From assembly GCA_030762935.1 (NCBI GenBank), contig CM060897.1, forward strand, positions 109,210,176-109,274,175: DNA of 64,000 nucleotides, in the 5' to 3' direction. The notes under the pieces are model-generated. The model had not been told where the DNA came from. It saw only the letters and a program-made list of their open reading frames with translations, and did not search any database. Source of the stretch: Hymenopus coronatus. Taxonomy: Eukaryota; Arthropoda; Insecta; Mantodea; Hymenopodidae. Shown here one piece after another: positions 36,701-46,578 of this stretch (position 1 is its first letter; each line of letters opens with the position of its first letter). The position numbers and the translations under genes were made by a program.

Positions 36701-37035
36701 AGATTTTTCTGCTGTGATTCTAGCCTGGTCTCTTTCTTTTTTCATTTTTTCTAGTTGTGAGTTCCAAAAAGGTTTGTAGTTTTTAGTAAATCCTCTTGGT
36801 ATATATTTTTTTGCTGTTTTCAAAATTGTATCACATACATCTTTGTTTAGTTTATCTGGTTTTGTTGATTCGTTTACTGATTTTTCAAATTTGGTTTCTA
36901 ATTCATTTGTAAATCTTTCTAGTTTGCTTTTTTAAAGTTCCATCTAGGTTTATGGTTTATAGGAGTTAAATTTTTCTTTTTAAGTTGAATAGTGGCAATT
37001 ATAGTTCTGTGTCCTGAGCCTGGATCTTCTAAGAT
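33790..37035 (-). mobile_element. LINE (I/Jockey-type) with RT, RNase H and zinc-finger parts, 5'-truncated
   Basis: On the minus strand from 37035 down: the end of an endonuclease (GSGHRTIIATI, about 37000), a linker with KKYIPRGFTKNYKPFW (about 36790), RT blocks with YRPIALTSVVAKIIEK and TKQAGFRKHHST (36157-35990), FIDFQGAYD (about 35910), KYLGIIFYTKLTWKKHI (about 35460), then RNase H with VYTDGSSLPNNSSTGAG (about 34665) and a C-terminal CPFC...HLLCC finger (about 33940). The YADD region near 35680 is frameshifted. A Penelope snapback (34745-34868) interrupts it. The 3' tail is TACCAACCAAC. The same 3' end occurs at 56797-57100. Confidence 0.85.
34745..34868. mobile_element. Penelope-type 3'-end snapback insertion
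   Basis: ATTAATTTGTTGAGTTGG on the left is inverted as CCAACTCAACAAATTAAT on the right. The inside carries GGCTTCTGAGACTAG and AAGTGACATAGTGTTAAA, matching the 3' end of the Penelope copy at 23400-23473. It disrupts the LINE between RT and RNase H. Confidence 0.65.
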
Positions 37036-37044
37036 TTGTTTGGA

Positions 37045-37260
37045 AGTTGACGAGTATGGAACTGGATAAGTAGAGTCAGACTGAAAAAAAATTCAATGGC
37101 ATAGCCAGAATTTGAACCACAGATCTCCCAGTCTTTGGCAGATTGCTCTACCACTGAGCTACCATGGCAAAATGCCAGCATAGCATTAAATTTCTGAACC
37201 CACTTGCATGTTTCATATTAAACCACAAAGTGATCTCAAATTATGACATGACACACCCCA
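37045..37260 (-). mobile_element. tRNA-derived SINE, family B
   Basis: The minus strand has A-box-like TAGCTCAGTGGTAGAGCAAT and B box GGTTCAAATTCTGG. A GATAAGTAGAGTCAGACTG segment at 37058 is shared with 17012-17033. It sits at the truncated 5' end of the LINE. Confidence 0.75.
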
Positions 37261-37278
37261 ATGGCAATTTACATCATA

Positions 37279-37534
37279 AGTACAGTAGAACCCATTAATC
37301 CGGTCTAATTGGGGCCCTAGCTTGCCTGAATTAATGAAAGTCTGGATTAAACAAAATAACCTATGAAATGAGCCACTTGCTCCATAAACAGAATGTGCAT
37401 TTTAAATTTAAGAAAGACAAAGGTTATTTAGTCTACAAGATATCATCATTGTGCAGTACAAAATTAAAACATGGCAATCAAGGCCTACTGTCACTGATCA
37501 CACCTGGATTGAAGTATTCAAACACAAAAACGTT
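37279..37534. mobile_element. Pogo/Tigger-like element end
   Basis: TACAGTAGAACCCATTAATC, followed by CCGGTCTAATTGGGGCC and ATGAAAGTCTGGATTAAAC, resembles the terminal repeat of pogo/Tigger elements, with the TA target dinucleotide at the edge. No transposase and no second end found, so likely truncated. Confidence 0.5.
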
Positions 37535-37704
37535 TTCAATTAAAAAGAAGACAGCTTGGATTCTGGAAAGAGCGAGAGTGAAACCTGAGCAAAGGCAAGC
37601 TCGTTGCTTTATACACGAAGCAGAGACAGCCCTCGGACAGGTGACGGCCAATGACCAATCGACCTCCACCCTCTAACTGGCCATGCCCTACTTCGGTGCA
37701 CGGC

Positions 37705-37737
37705 TATATATACAGCAGCAGTTACCAGCGCTCCAGT
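37705..37737 (+). promoter_or_regulatory. Putative TATA plus initiator in short element
   Basis: TATATATA begins at 37705 and CCAGTC has its A at 37735, 30 bp downstream. It lies about 30 bp before the hammerhead-like core. This is the third independent case of the same layout. Confidence 0.4.
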
Positions 37738-37765
37738 CTTGCCTGGACTCTGGAGCTATATTCTC

Positions 37766-37806
37766 ACCCTGATGATGCTCAACACAGCTTTCGGCGAAAG
37801 GTCGGT
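37766..37806 (+). ncRNA. Decayed hammerhead-like core
   Basis: CTGATGA (37769-37775) and GAAAGGTC (37796-37803) stand at the right distance with stem I ACC/GGT. Stem II is poor (GCT/GGC only), and the base after GAAA is G instead of C. Likely inactive. Confidence 0.3.
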
Positions 37807-37999
37807 CATGCAAACAATTGGACCACGGCCAACAAGCCTGCCAAGCTTAAATAATAAGGTTGATAATACCGGCCGTGAAAGCCTAAGCTCCTACAAGCTT
37901 TATCTTTATTACCAGATAATGCATGGATGGTTAACAACTGCTGTAAAGATTCCAGAATTTGGTGCAGACATATGGCAGTAAAGGGAATGTTAATCGAAA

Positions 38000-38640
38000 C
38001 CCACAAAATTGACAGGTTGGCATTTACTATACAGTACAAGAACTTGATTGGAGCAAAGTAGTTTTCTCAGACAAAGCTATGTTCTGTACCGCAGATGCCA
38101 ATTCGACTGCGTTTGTTTAGATGCCTAGAGGTACTCGATATGATATGCGTTATTTGGCCACTCGTGCAAGGAGTGGTCGAACGAGCATTACTGCTTGGGC
38201 ATGGATATCTCGGGAAGGCGCAGGTATGCTGGAATGTGTTCATGGAAAGCTGAATGGGGAAACCTATTCTGAAATTCTAGGACATGTTCTGCTTCCATCT
38301 GCTCAAGAGCGTTATCCTGAAGGTATTATTAAATTCCAACAGGATAATCATTCGGTCCACAAGTCAGCCAAAGCTCAAAAGTGGTTTTCGGAGCACACGA
38401 ATATCTTAGAGCAGATACTGTAGCCTCCAAAGTCAGCAGAACTGAACCCAATTGAACATGTTTGGATGAAAGTAAAGCAGAGGCTTTCTCGATGTCCCAG
38501 ATTGAATAATGCTACATAACTCTGGTGTGCCATTACAAACATTTAGGATTCACCAGCAAAAGACATTAATTATTTTCAAATGCTAGTTAATTCCATATCC
38601 TGAAGATTGATAGCAAATAATGGGGACCACACAAAGTATT
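38000..38640 (+). pseudogene. Tc1-like transposase, C-terminal half
   Basis: DDE-type segments in order are KVVFSDKAMF (about 38055, Glu of the usual SDE changed), a Trp-Ile rich core WAWISREGAGMLECVHGK (38195-38250), IIKFQQDNHSVHKS (about 38330, second Asp) and ELNPIEHVWMKVKQRL (about 38440, Glu). Two or more stops interrupt it. The N-terminal DNA-binding half is not visible. Confidence 0.8.
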
Positions 38641-41004
38641 AGAATTTGGTTTTTCTTGTTTTACTAGCCTTTTGTTGCATTTAAAAATTACCGGAGATCA
38701 GGTTGCAGTGTTTTTCTTTGTTTTTTAGTTTGCGAGAACAGCAAATAAAAGGTTTTATATTTCACAGAGTGAATGATTTATATAACATAATCTACATTGG
38801 TTGTTAAGATTGCTAATATGAACTAAAATACAAAATAATAAATAAAAAATCTAAGCGGGTTACTGGGCTCACACCTATGCTAGGTAGCACATTGAGTTTC
38901 AAATGGAGCACGTTAAGACTGAGCCAATTCTATCTTGGAGCACTTTTTTCCCTGTTTATAAAGAACTGTAGCGGATAACTCAAATATTAAGATTTGGCTT
39001 ATTTTTTTAGTGTTTCTGTGCATGTTGGCAAAAAACAGTTATTTTGATTGTTCTCTGGTTGCTATTTTATGTTATAAAGCAATAAACGTCTTGCCTTGCT
39101 GTATAAAAGCATGTTTTGTAGCATAGTGCACATGTAAACTCAGCTTGTGTAACTTTGTGTACTTCCGTGAGGCCGAAGCGACACTTTGAAAGGTTACAAC
39201 GCTCAATCATTTTTTTCGTGACTGTACATTCGACTGCAGTTGCTGGGATTTGAAATTGCACCATTAGTCTTTGAATGGATGGCCATTCCATTACCTATTA
39301 CCTTAGCGTTCATGGCCATAAAAACTTCTTCTGTTGTGATGCCTGTGAAGGGATATGAAGACGTTTAGGAATTAGAGGAAGAGCAGCATAAGTACGTACC
39401 AAAACAATTCAGGTATTAGGTTAAATTGTGTAAGCAAGTGGTCTCATTTATGTCAGTCAACTCATGAGGTAAACAGTCTTACATTTATGTATAATTTGAA
39501 GGGTAACAATAGTCAATGTATACTCAATTTTCTTTTGTGTTTGAAAAGCCCCTACGCTGTTTTCTTTGATTTAACTTCATATTACTAACAAGCAGTTACA
39601 TTAACATATTTAAATTAAAATATTCCATGTGTTATAATTAACATAAAATGTAATTCCATTTAATGGCTCAAATTCTGCAATTCCAAAGTAAAACATGTTA
39701 AACATTAACAATGGTACAATGGTATAAGCATTCAGAAAAAAAGCAGCTCTTGTGTCCCTATTTATAGCTGCTTAATGAGACACACATTAGAAAATGCATT
39801 ATGACATGTTTTTACAACAACAAAAAAAAAAAAAAGAGACAAATTCATTATTTTTCATGTAGCCTTATACTGGCTAGAGGTGTAATATATTACTATTTTA
39901 AAAGGCTCACATAAAAACATGAACTAATGCAACTTAAACATAAATTCAGCTACAACCAACTTTCCCCCTTTAGTGTCTGTCAGTGGCAACAGAATCTATT
40001 TTAGTTTCTTGTTCTTCTATTTTAACTGCTCTCTCTTCAAATAAGTAACACAAGTTACAATCAGTAGCATTTATGCTGTAATATGATGTAAAGTAAACTA
40101 TACTGTAACACAAAACTAGAAGTATAACCTAAACTGTGCAATATAACGTGAACTGGAACTTGTGATGGCAGTCCATCACCAAATAGTAAAAGTAACCCAT
40201 ATACAGCTATCATGTTTGCTTCTTGTAACGCAACTTTCTTTTGTATTTTAAATCACAACTTTATTTTTACTCTTAGTAACAATACAGGAAAGAACCAAAT
40301 TCCCTGAAGTTGAAGCTAGTTTTTGCTTTTAAAAAAAAAGAAAGATTTACACTCCAGTAGAGGGGAACCAAGGTTGCAGTTGGTAATACCCCCTGAATCC
40401 AGTACAGAGTATATCCAAAATAATCCTCAAGTAATTAGGAATGTATTTTGTTCAGGATTGCCCAACGGAGCCATATTACCTATCCCTTCCCCCTTCAATA
40501 ACTTCTCCTATCTAGGGCAAAATAGCACCACAATGAAGTGGAAAATAGTGAAATCTCACTAAAGCAATCAATAAAGGTTGCTAAATCAATGTGCCAAATA
40601 TGAAAACTCAGCAAAAGTAATTACAATAAGGAAAAATATGGTAAGAACCCTGCTATACCCTGCTCATTAAGGTTTAGGGTTCATTTACCCCTCAGCTATG
40701 CTTCCCTTCCCTGTTGCTCAGCAGCTATGGACTTCAGCTGAAACTGCTCCACTCCTCTTCTTATTTGGCTTGCCTAATTTGGCAACACAAGGACAGAAGA
40801 AGCAATATCCTGATAACGCATAGGTGTAGTGTAGAAGAAACATAAGTGCAAATATATGAAGTAAGTGTGTTACGTAGATGTTAAAGTTAGTTCTCTGTAC
40901 TCCCCACATATTTTCAATACAGTAATATTACAGATGCATGTGCTATGCATACAGTGATTCCCCTCAATGGGAGCATAACCAAAGAAAAATTACAAGTCAC
41001 AAAC
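38641..41004. other. NSUN5 intron 2 / likely VMA21 3' UTR, no gene recognised
   Basis: No exon or clear repeat is recognised. The part next to 41004 is expected to hold the VMA21 3' UTR. Minus-strand AATAAA-type signals exist (for example TTTATT on the plus strand at 40261), but I cannot choose one. Confidence 0.4.
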
Positions 41005-41397
41005 TCAGTCTGATTTCACGTTCAGATCTGTCTTGCGTTGCTGCTGATTGGACATTTCCTCAGGTTCAATATCCTCATTGTAGCCTTTACAAGCATACAT
41101 TACAATAATTGTGTTAACCACTACCACTGCAGCCACCACAGACCATGCTGTGCTGGCAAAACCATCCATACTGAGATAATATTTCAAACTATATTTTGTC
41201 CCAATAAATGCCAAAAATGGTAAAGTGAACATTGCCATACTATATAACATAAAGTATGCCAACACTTTGCCAGTTTCCTTTGTGTCAGCACTTGATGATG
41301 CTGATGCTGATGCAGATGATGGTGCAATATCGGCAAGAGATGCATCTACCTCTTTTTCATCATCGAATGAACCTCGCCTTCTCAATTCTGACTCCAT
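41005..41397 (-). CDS. Vma21: VMA21, V-ATPase assembly chaperone, nested in NSUN5 intron 2
   Basis: VMA21 is a small ER membrane protein that guides assembly of the V0 sector of the vacuolar proton pump. This single-exon frame gives 130 residues. Residues 1-40 are polar, with an Ala/Ser-rich run (SSASASASSSAD). Two membrane segments follow (about residues 46-66, LAYFMLYSMAMFTLPFLAFIG, and about 80-101, with AAVVVVNTIIVMYA), separated by TKYSLKYYLSMDG, the family pattern. The C-terminus ends in K-x-D, as in human VMA21 (a retrieval-type end). The start ATG at 41397 has context AAAATGG. A splice acceptor lies 27 bp upstream, so a spliced leader is likely. It lies on the same strand as the host gene, 82 bp below exon 2. 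Confidence 0.88.
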   Translation of the reverse strand: MESELRRRGSFDDEKEVDASLADIAPSSASASASSSADTKETGKVLAYFMLYSMAMFTLPFLAFIGTKYSLKYYLSMDGFASTAWSVVAAVVVVNTIIVMYACKGYNEDIEPEEMSNQQQRKTDLNVKSD

Positions 41398-41423
41398 TTT
41401 GGAAGCAACAGCGCAAGACTAGA

Positions 41424-41451
41424 TCTGAAAAGAAAATAGAATAAAAGAAAA
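41424..41451 (-). promoter_or_regulatory. Strong 3' splice site before VMA21
   Basis: The minus strand reads TCTATTTTCTTTTCAG at the edge of 41424, with a long pyrimidine tract upstream. It would start an exon carrying the VMA21 start codon 27 bases in. If paired with the NSUN5 exon 2 donor (41478) it defines a 54 nt intron. Confidence 0.7.
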
Positions 41452-41478
41452 TTTGCATTTTACATTGGTTTTGTTTAC

Positions 41479-41755
41479 CTTTGTTTTGGATAAGGTTGAG
41501 CTGCAAATCTTTCTCCTTTTCTAGAGCATTCAAAGCTGCAAGTAATTGCTGTTGATAAGCAAGTACTGTTTGCACAGGTTTGCTCTCTCCTGACAAATGC
41601 CGTTTCCCAAACAGCAATTCCGTAATCAAAATCTTGATCAACCATGGATCTGCTTTTGATTCTTTTGTTAGGATTTTGACTTTTTTAAGCAATTTATTTA
41701 TTAGGTCTTCCAGTTGTAAAGCCTTAATTATTAATGCATACAACCCTTTAATATT
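41479..41755 (-). CDS. Nsun5: NSUN5 exon 2
   Basis: A 277 bp exon, acceptor TTTTTGCAG, donor GTAAAC. It encodes NIKGLYALIIKALQLEDL through ELLFGKRHLSGESKP to LNLIQNK plus one base, the N-terminal helical domain of NSUN5 (vertebrate counterpart NVKQLYALVCE and ELLLGKG). It joins exon 1 in phase 0 (NKHL-NIKG) and exon 3 in phase 1. If spliced instead to 41424, the reading frame ends about 20 residues later, giving a short N-terminal product. Confidence 0.93.
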
Positions 41756-41916
41756 CTGCAAAAAGAGAAATTGTATTTTTAAATTTATACTATTAAAACT
41801 AAAATGGGAAATTATTTTTATTAGTGTGTTATATTGTTATAACTAAATTATGTTTGACAAGTTAAAAGCAATGAAAACAAAGTGATGTAAAGCACATGTT
41901 TAGCAGTTGCACTAAC

Positions 41917-42042
41917 CAAATGTTTATTGCATGTGTAAACCAGATCCTTTACGCTGCCCCCACTTTCCTTAACTGTTTTCACAATTCGGCTAGCTGCTTT
42001 GTATATCTGAGGTACCTTCACAGAATGTTTTGGTTTACTCAT
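41917..42042 (-). CDS. Nsun5: NSUN5 exon 1 (start codon)
   Basis: A 126 bp coding part with donor GTTAGT. The start ATG at 42042 gives MSKPKHSVKVPQIYKAA. The frame stays open five codons further up but without another ATG. It encodes SGGSVKDLVYTCNKHL, matching the SIKGLVYSSNF block at the start of vertebrate NSUN5. The phase 0 junction to exon 2 follows a 161 bp intron. It faces PI3K across about 640 bp. Confidence 0.9.
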
Positions 42043-42682
42043 ATTTTTCTCCAAAATACCGCATTACAGGAAAACGCCTACTCTTCCATTAAAATATTAA
42101 ACCTTAGGCTCCACGATAGCAAACATTACGGTACATTCGATTCTGGCATCGAAAAATAGAGTTGAATTAAGAGTTGAATTTTTAGGTTGAACACGTTGAA
42201 AGTGCATTCTATAATACATAGTTATCACAGATATTAACGTGTTGAACAAGCTTTTCAGAAATGTCTATTTATTACTTAGTGTCCTTTTAACTTTTATATA
42301 ATGTTTGTTATAGCTAAATAGGCGTTCCATTATTTGGAATTCGTTAAGTTGTTCAGCATGAATTATGAATCAGCTGTGATGGCTGACCGTTGTTATTGCG
42401 TGTAATGTTACCACTTTAATTTGGTGTATTTATTCAGTTTTGATAGGAAAGCATGTCATTTTGTGGGATATTTTGATGAAAAATGAAACTAGGGTAAACG
42501 TATGTAGAAGGAGTTTCAATACTGTGTATCATCCAGAGACTGGCTTCCTGTATACTACAAAATGTGAACTTTGTTTACATTGGAGTATAATTTGAATTCA
42601 GGCTTCCAAAATGTAAAATACCAATTTATATAAATAAATAGTAGTGTATAACATAAGACTATTGAAGGTCGATTTCATCAAA
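42043..42682. promoter_or_regulatory. Shared divergent promoter region NSUN5 / PI3K
   Basis: The 640 bp between two divergent start codons must contain both promoters and 5' UTRs, unless distant 5' exons exist. There is no repeat in it, unlike almost all of the surrounding sequence. I see no well-placed TATA box. The exact start sites cannot be set. Confidence 0.6.
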
Positions 42683-42838
42683 ATGGTCCTTATACCTAGT
42701 ACATACACTTTCGACCTTTGGTTAAAGGGCAATGCTGAGCCTACAGATTCTTCTGTAGAGCTCAGCTGCCTAATGCCAAATGGAATTTTCATTCCACTGG
42801 AAGTGGATAGAAACGCTACGCTACGAGAAATCAAGCTG
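42683..42838 (+). CDS. PIK3CB: PI3K catalytic subunit (p110-beta-like) exon 1
   Basis: Class IA PI3K makes PIP3 at the plasma membrane downstream of receptor tyrosine kinases and Ras. This exon encodes residues 1-52 with [19 protein letters not shown], the start of the adaptor(p85)-binding domain. ATG at 42683 (AAAATGG context) is chosen because upstream codons in frame lack ATG. Donor GTAAGTG; phase 0. The fly orthologue would be Pi3K92E. Confidence 0.93.
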
Positions 42839-42976
42839 GTAAGTGTAAAACTATATTAGCTTTGTTCAATGTTGACAACATAAAACTTTAAATATTATTT
42901 CTAATATGAATCAAAATCATTTATGACTTTCTTAGAATTTGATATCATGTTACTAGTTATTGACTTTTACTCATAG

Positions 42977-43205
42977 GAACTTTGGGATGAAGCAACAAAG
43001 TATCCACTACATGGCATGCTCCATGATCCAGCCACTTATGTCTTCTCATTCATTAATTCTATGGCAGAAAATGAAGATCTGCTAGATGAAACCAGACATT
43101 TATCAGATGTTCGCCCTTTTTGTGCTGTTCTTCGGCTAATTGAGTGTCGAGGAGATAGTGCAGAAAATGCATTGAACATCCAAATTGGTCATCTGATTGG
43201 AAAAG
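42977..43205 (+). CDS. PIK3CB: PI3K catalytic subunit exon 2 (p85-binding domain)
   Basis: A 229 bp exon after acceptor TTACTCATAG. It encodes ELWDEATKYPLHGMLHDPA through DETRHLSDVRPFCAVL to GHLIGK, completing the p85-binding domain (roughly residues 26-107) with the family motif DETRxLxDVRPF. It ends in phase 1 in a Gly codon. Confidence 0.95.
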
Positions 43206-44420
43206 GTAAAATTACATAGTAAGAATGCATGTGTAGTTCAGGACAAACCTTGTACTATATAGGGTAGGATTTGAATAACATGTGTTATTGTTAGCAAAGC
43301 TTTCGCTTGGGTAGCGTATGCACAGATTCCCCTGAGATTTGCTCTTCACAGATCCTCAGCTATATCCTGTCAGGCTGTAAAAACCCCTCTCCTTCTAAAA
43401 CACCCCATAGCTATTAGCCCCTCTACTTGCACATTGGGATGGGCTCCCATGAGGAAGATTACCTTTAAGTTCTACAGAAATTAAGGTACTTACTCTGCTA
43501 CACTTTAAAGTTAAATACTGAAATTTGTGCAATTTCTAGCAATGCATTTAAGTACAACGGTTTGCTGCAACAAGATTTGTGCCCTGCTACATACAAAAGA
43601 ATTCACCACTGTTTTTGAAAGGTAATAATGATCTGGGATAAACTCCTGTAGATGGGAATTAGTCCTACTTGCTACATACATAACACCTCAACATTGGCAG
43701 TCCTAATGTAGCAGAGGTAAGGACTGTTGCCAACATCTGAATCAGGTCGTTAACACTGTTGGGCCTTAAGCTACAAAGCATAGCTTAGTGTTAGAGCCCT
43801 AAACTGGAAGGCATAGCCAAAGAATGCTTTTATAAATAGAGGAATGAAACATATTGCCACAAACTGCAGAGCAACGAGGACATAGCCAAGGGATTTTTTA
43901 AGCTAAACCCCAACGATCCACTAATATCACATATGCTAGCGACAGTGATTTAGAGATTTTTTTACCAGTTTTCATCCTCTATAATGTTCCCATCTACGAG
44001 ATTGAAACTGTTTAAGTTCCTGCACAAGTCAGTTGTTTTCTCCCTCCCCTCCACTAGTGTTTTCTCTCAGACTGTCCGTATACTACAATGGAACTGCTTT
44101 GTAATTTATTAGGAGAAATTGGTTTATTAAATAGAATAGTTGGTTCTATATGGATAGTTACATTATTTTTAATAATAATTTCGTTTAAAATCATTTATAT
44201 ACAATAATGAAAAAACAAATAATTTAAATTATTATATAAATATATAAATGCCCAACCACAGAGTCAGGGTGGAAGTGGTTGCAGATAAAAGAAAAAAAAA
44301 ATGTTGGATATGTTGCAATTTGCAATAATGTGTATAATTTTTCATTATATGACTTTTCCCACAGTTATTATTATTGTAATCAATATTATTTAACTACATT
44401 TTTCCTCACAACTTGGAATA
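43206..44420. other. PI3K intron 2, no gene recognised
   Basis: Intron sequence with no recognised repeat or coding region before the Gypsy remnant. Confidence 0.4.
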
Positions 44421-44429
44421 CATTACAGA

Positions 44430-46578
44430 TGCAAAAGTCTTAACTGTAACTATGCCTTTTGAAAATGCAGTCTTTGCCTTATCTCTGAAATCTGGAGCCA
44501 CTTGCCAGAATCCCAATTTGAAATCCAAAGTTAAGAGCCTCTAGGCACCAGCAAATGTGTCCAAGGGTCGTGAATCCCTGGTAAGGGAAAAGTCTTTTTT
44601 GGTGATAGCATTCAGCTTTCTATAGTCCACACAAAAGCTTAGCTCACCATTCTTCATCAAAACTACAGGGGAGCACCAAGGACTGTTGGACTTTTCAATA
44701 ATTCCCCTTCATCCCTTCTAGCTTGTCGCGTACCTCCACTTTCATCATCATATAAATATGTCTTGGTGGCTGCTGTTTAGGTCGGGTCGCATTGCATTGA
44801 TGGAATAATTGGTCAGTGGATGTAATTGCCATTTCCTGGGCTGATGACAGACCGGTGCAATCTTAAGTACACCCTGAACCCTTTCCAGTTGTGTTAAGGC
44901 CAGTTGATCAACCAGAAAATTTCCAGCTGGGGCCCCAGTTTCTGTGGTGCCTTTTTGGATGTCACATGACGATGCACTCGCAGCTGGTTTGCACTTCCTC
45001 CAACTCTTTTTGGATACCCTGATGGATTCAGCACCTTGCGGATGTTTCCTCCTGGCAAGGCAACAATGCCCTGACAACACATCCACTCATTGGTGTCTTT
45101 TGGTTTAAACCAGCTTCCTCGTCTATTGGCCCCCCAACATGCACATTCGCCACCTCACTTCTTGCAGGCACAAGTACATCATTTACCTAGATCATCTGGC
45201 AAATCCCCACATATTTGCTTGGACTCCAGAGCATCACTTCATCTTGGCCGAGTTGCAGGACCATTGCCTTGTGGTTCTTGAGGGCATCCAGTCCCTGTAA
45301 AACATCCTCAGCCATCCTTGTGATGAACATTCACAATACTCTGCTCTAGGCAGACCTCTTTCTCCATAGGCACTACTTGGTAGGGTCTACTGGGTTTCTC
45401 TTTGCCTGTCAGGTCGATTAAAATTACGGATGCATCCATGTCCATTAGTATCTGGCACATTGTATCCAGCCATGTGCAATGAGGCTGTAACCCACTCTTT
45501 TTGCCAATGGATATAGTGTCACCCTCAAGGAGGTGACTAAGACTGTCCCAACAAGCCCCTCACCATTCCGCTACTGAATTGTTTCCTACCAGTTGATCAG
45601 CTTGGTTGGGAGCAGCCGTTAACTAGATGGCCTGGCTGGTCATACTACCAGTATGTCACTTGAAAGTTGTTGTTTCTAGTTGATCTCCTTCTTAATGAAT
45701 ACTGCTGGACTTGGAGGTAGGTGCAGCTATTATCTAATACCCCCAGCCTTATCCTATAGACACTGAGCATCAGACATTAACATATCTCAGTGTTGCATAC
45801 CCCTCGACATCCTAGGCAACTTCCTAGAACACTAACTAGCTTTTTTCATCAGCTGTTCAATTTCCAGGGCAATTCCTGTATCATCTCGCCTGACTGTTAC
45901 AGTCTTGAGTTTAGTTGACTGGGGTAGTCTGCAGCCAGGCGATGATTCCTGAACCAGTAATCAAGGGCCTCCCAGATATTTCTGGATACTGTAACTGTCA
46001 GAATTGCATTTAAATTTTCTGCCATTCAGTCCTGAAGGCTGGCTATCAGCTATGCAATTTCCTCCTGTGCTGACCAACCCTTATGGGTGGTGACAATGGC
46101 AAATTGTTGGCAGAAAACTTCGAAGGTTGACATCCCATCATACTTGGGTGGCTTGATGTGTGCAGATGTATCACATCCAGGTGTCTTGATGCCTTCCATC
46201 CAGCATCTTTTCCACCATGGTGTTCAGTTCCCTGGTACTGCTGTTGACTCTTCCTACCAGGGCACTAACAATTCCCTGAGGTCTTCCAGGCTGTCAATGC
46301 ACTGTCCAAGGTCCCCATCTTTCTACCAAGCTCTTATATGCCCTCTTCACACATGCCAGTTGTTCACCAAATTGGTTAGTATTTCTGTTTTCATCTTGCT
46401 GTTCTCTGCATCTTCTCATTCCAAATTTAATTTCTTCCACAAAGATTTAATTTTCTCCTCCATCTTCTTCATTCCAGATTTCATTTCCTTTGTTCCAAAT
46501 TTCGCAGTCTTGATTTCTGCTAGCAATTTTTTTGTTTCTATTGTGATCTTCAATTCTACTCCTGACACTATGTGGTAA
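44430..46578 (-). pseudogene. Ty3/Gypsy retrotransposon remnant, copy A (gag, protease, RT start)
   Basis: On the minus strand from the right: a gag-like coiled region (46578-46080), a degraded protease site where the DTGA motif reads DMDAS (about 45440), then the first RT blocks with [17 protein letters not shown] and [14 protein letters not shown] (44700-44580), as in Gypsy RT. Multiple stops. RNase H and integrase are missing. No LTRs recognised. Antisense in PI3K intron 2. Confidence 0.8.

Larger units (their letters stand above)
37535..37905 (+). mobile_element. Penelope-type element, second family, 3' end CGGCCGTGAAAGCC
   Basis: It contains a TATA box (37705), an initiator (37733-37737), a decayed hammerhead-like core (37766-37806) and the right end ACCGGCCGTGAAAGCCT, the inverse of the left end of the 14666-14850 element. 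The left limit is uncertain and no target duplication was found. Confidence 0.5.

Noticed and set aside
41225..41444. Plus-strand open frames opposite VMA21 and NSUN5 exon 2
   Set aside because: They are antisense shadows of coding exons with low-complexity composition.
42644..42682. An upstream PI3K start at 42644
   Set aside because: The codon there is GTG, not ATG. The first ATG in frame is 42683 with good context.
46087..46578. The 163-codon plus-strand frame
   Set aside because: It is the opposite strand of the Gypsy gag-like region and shows no independent homology.
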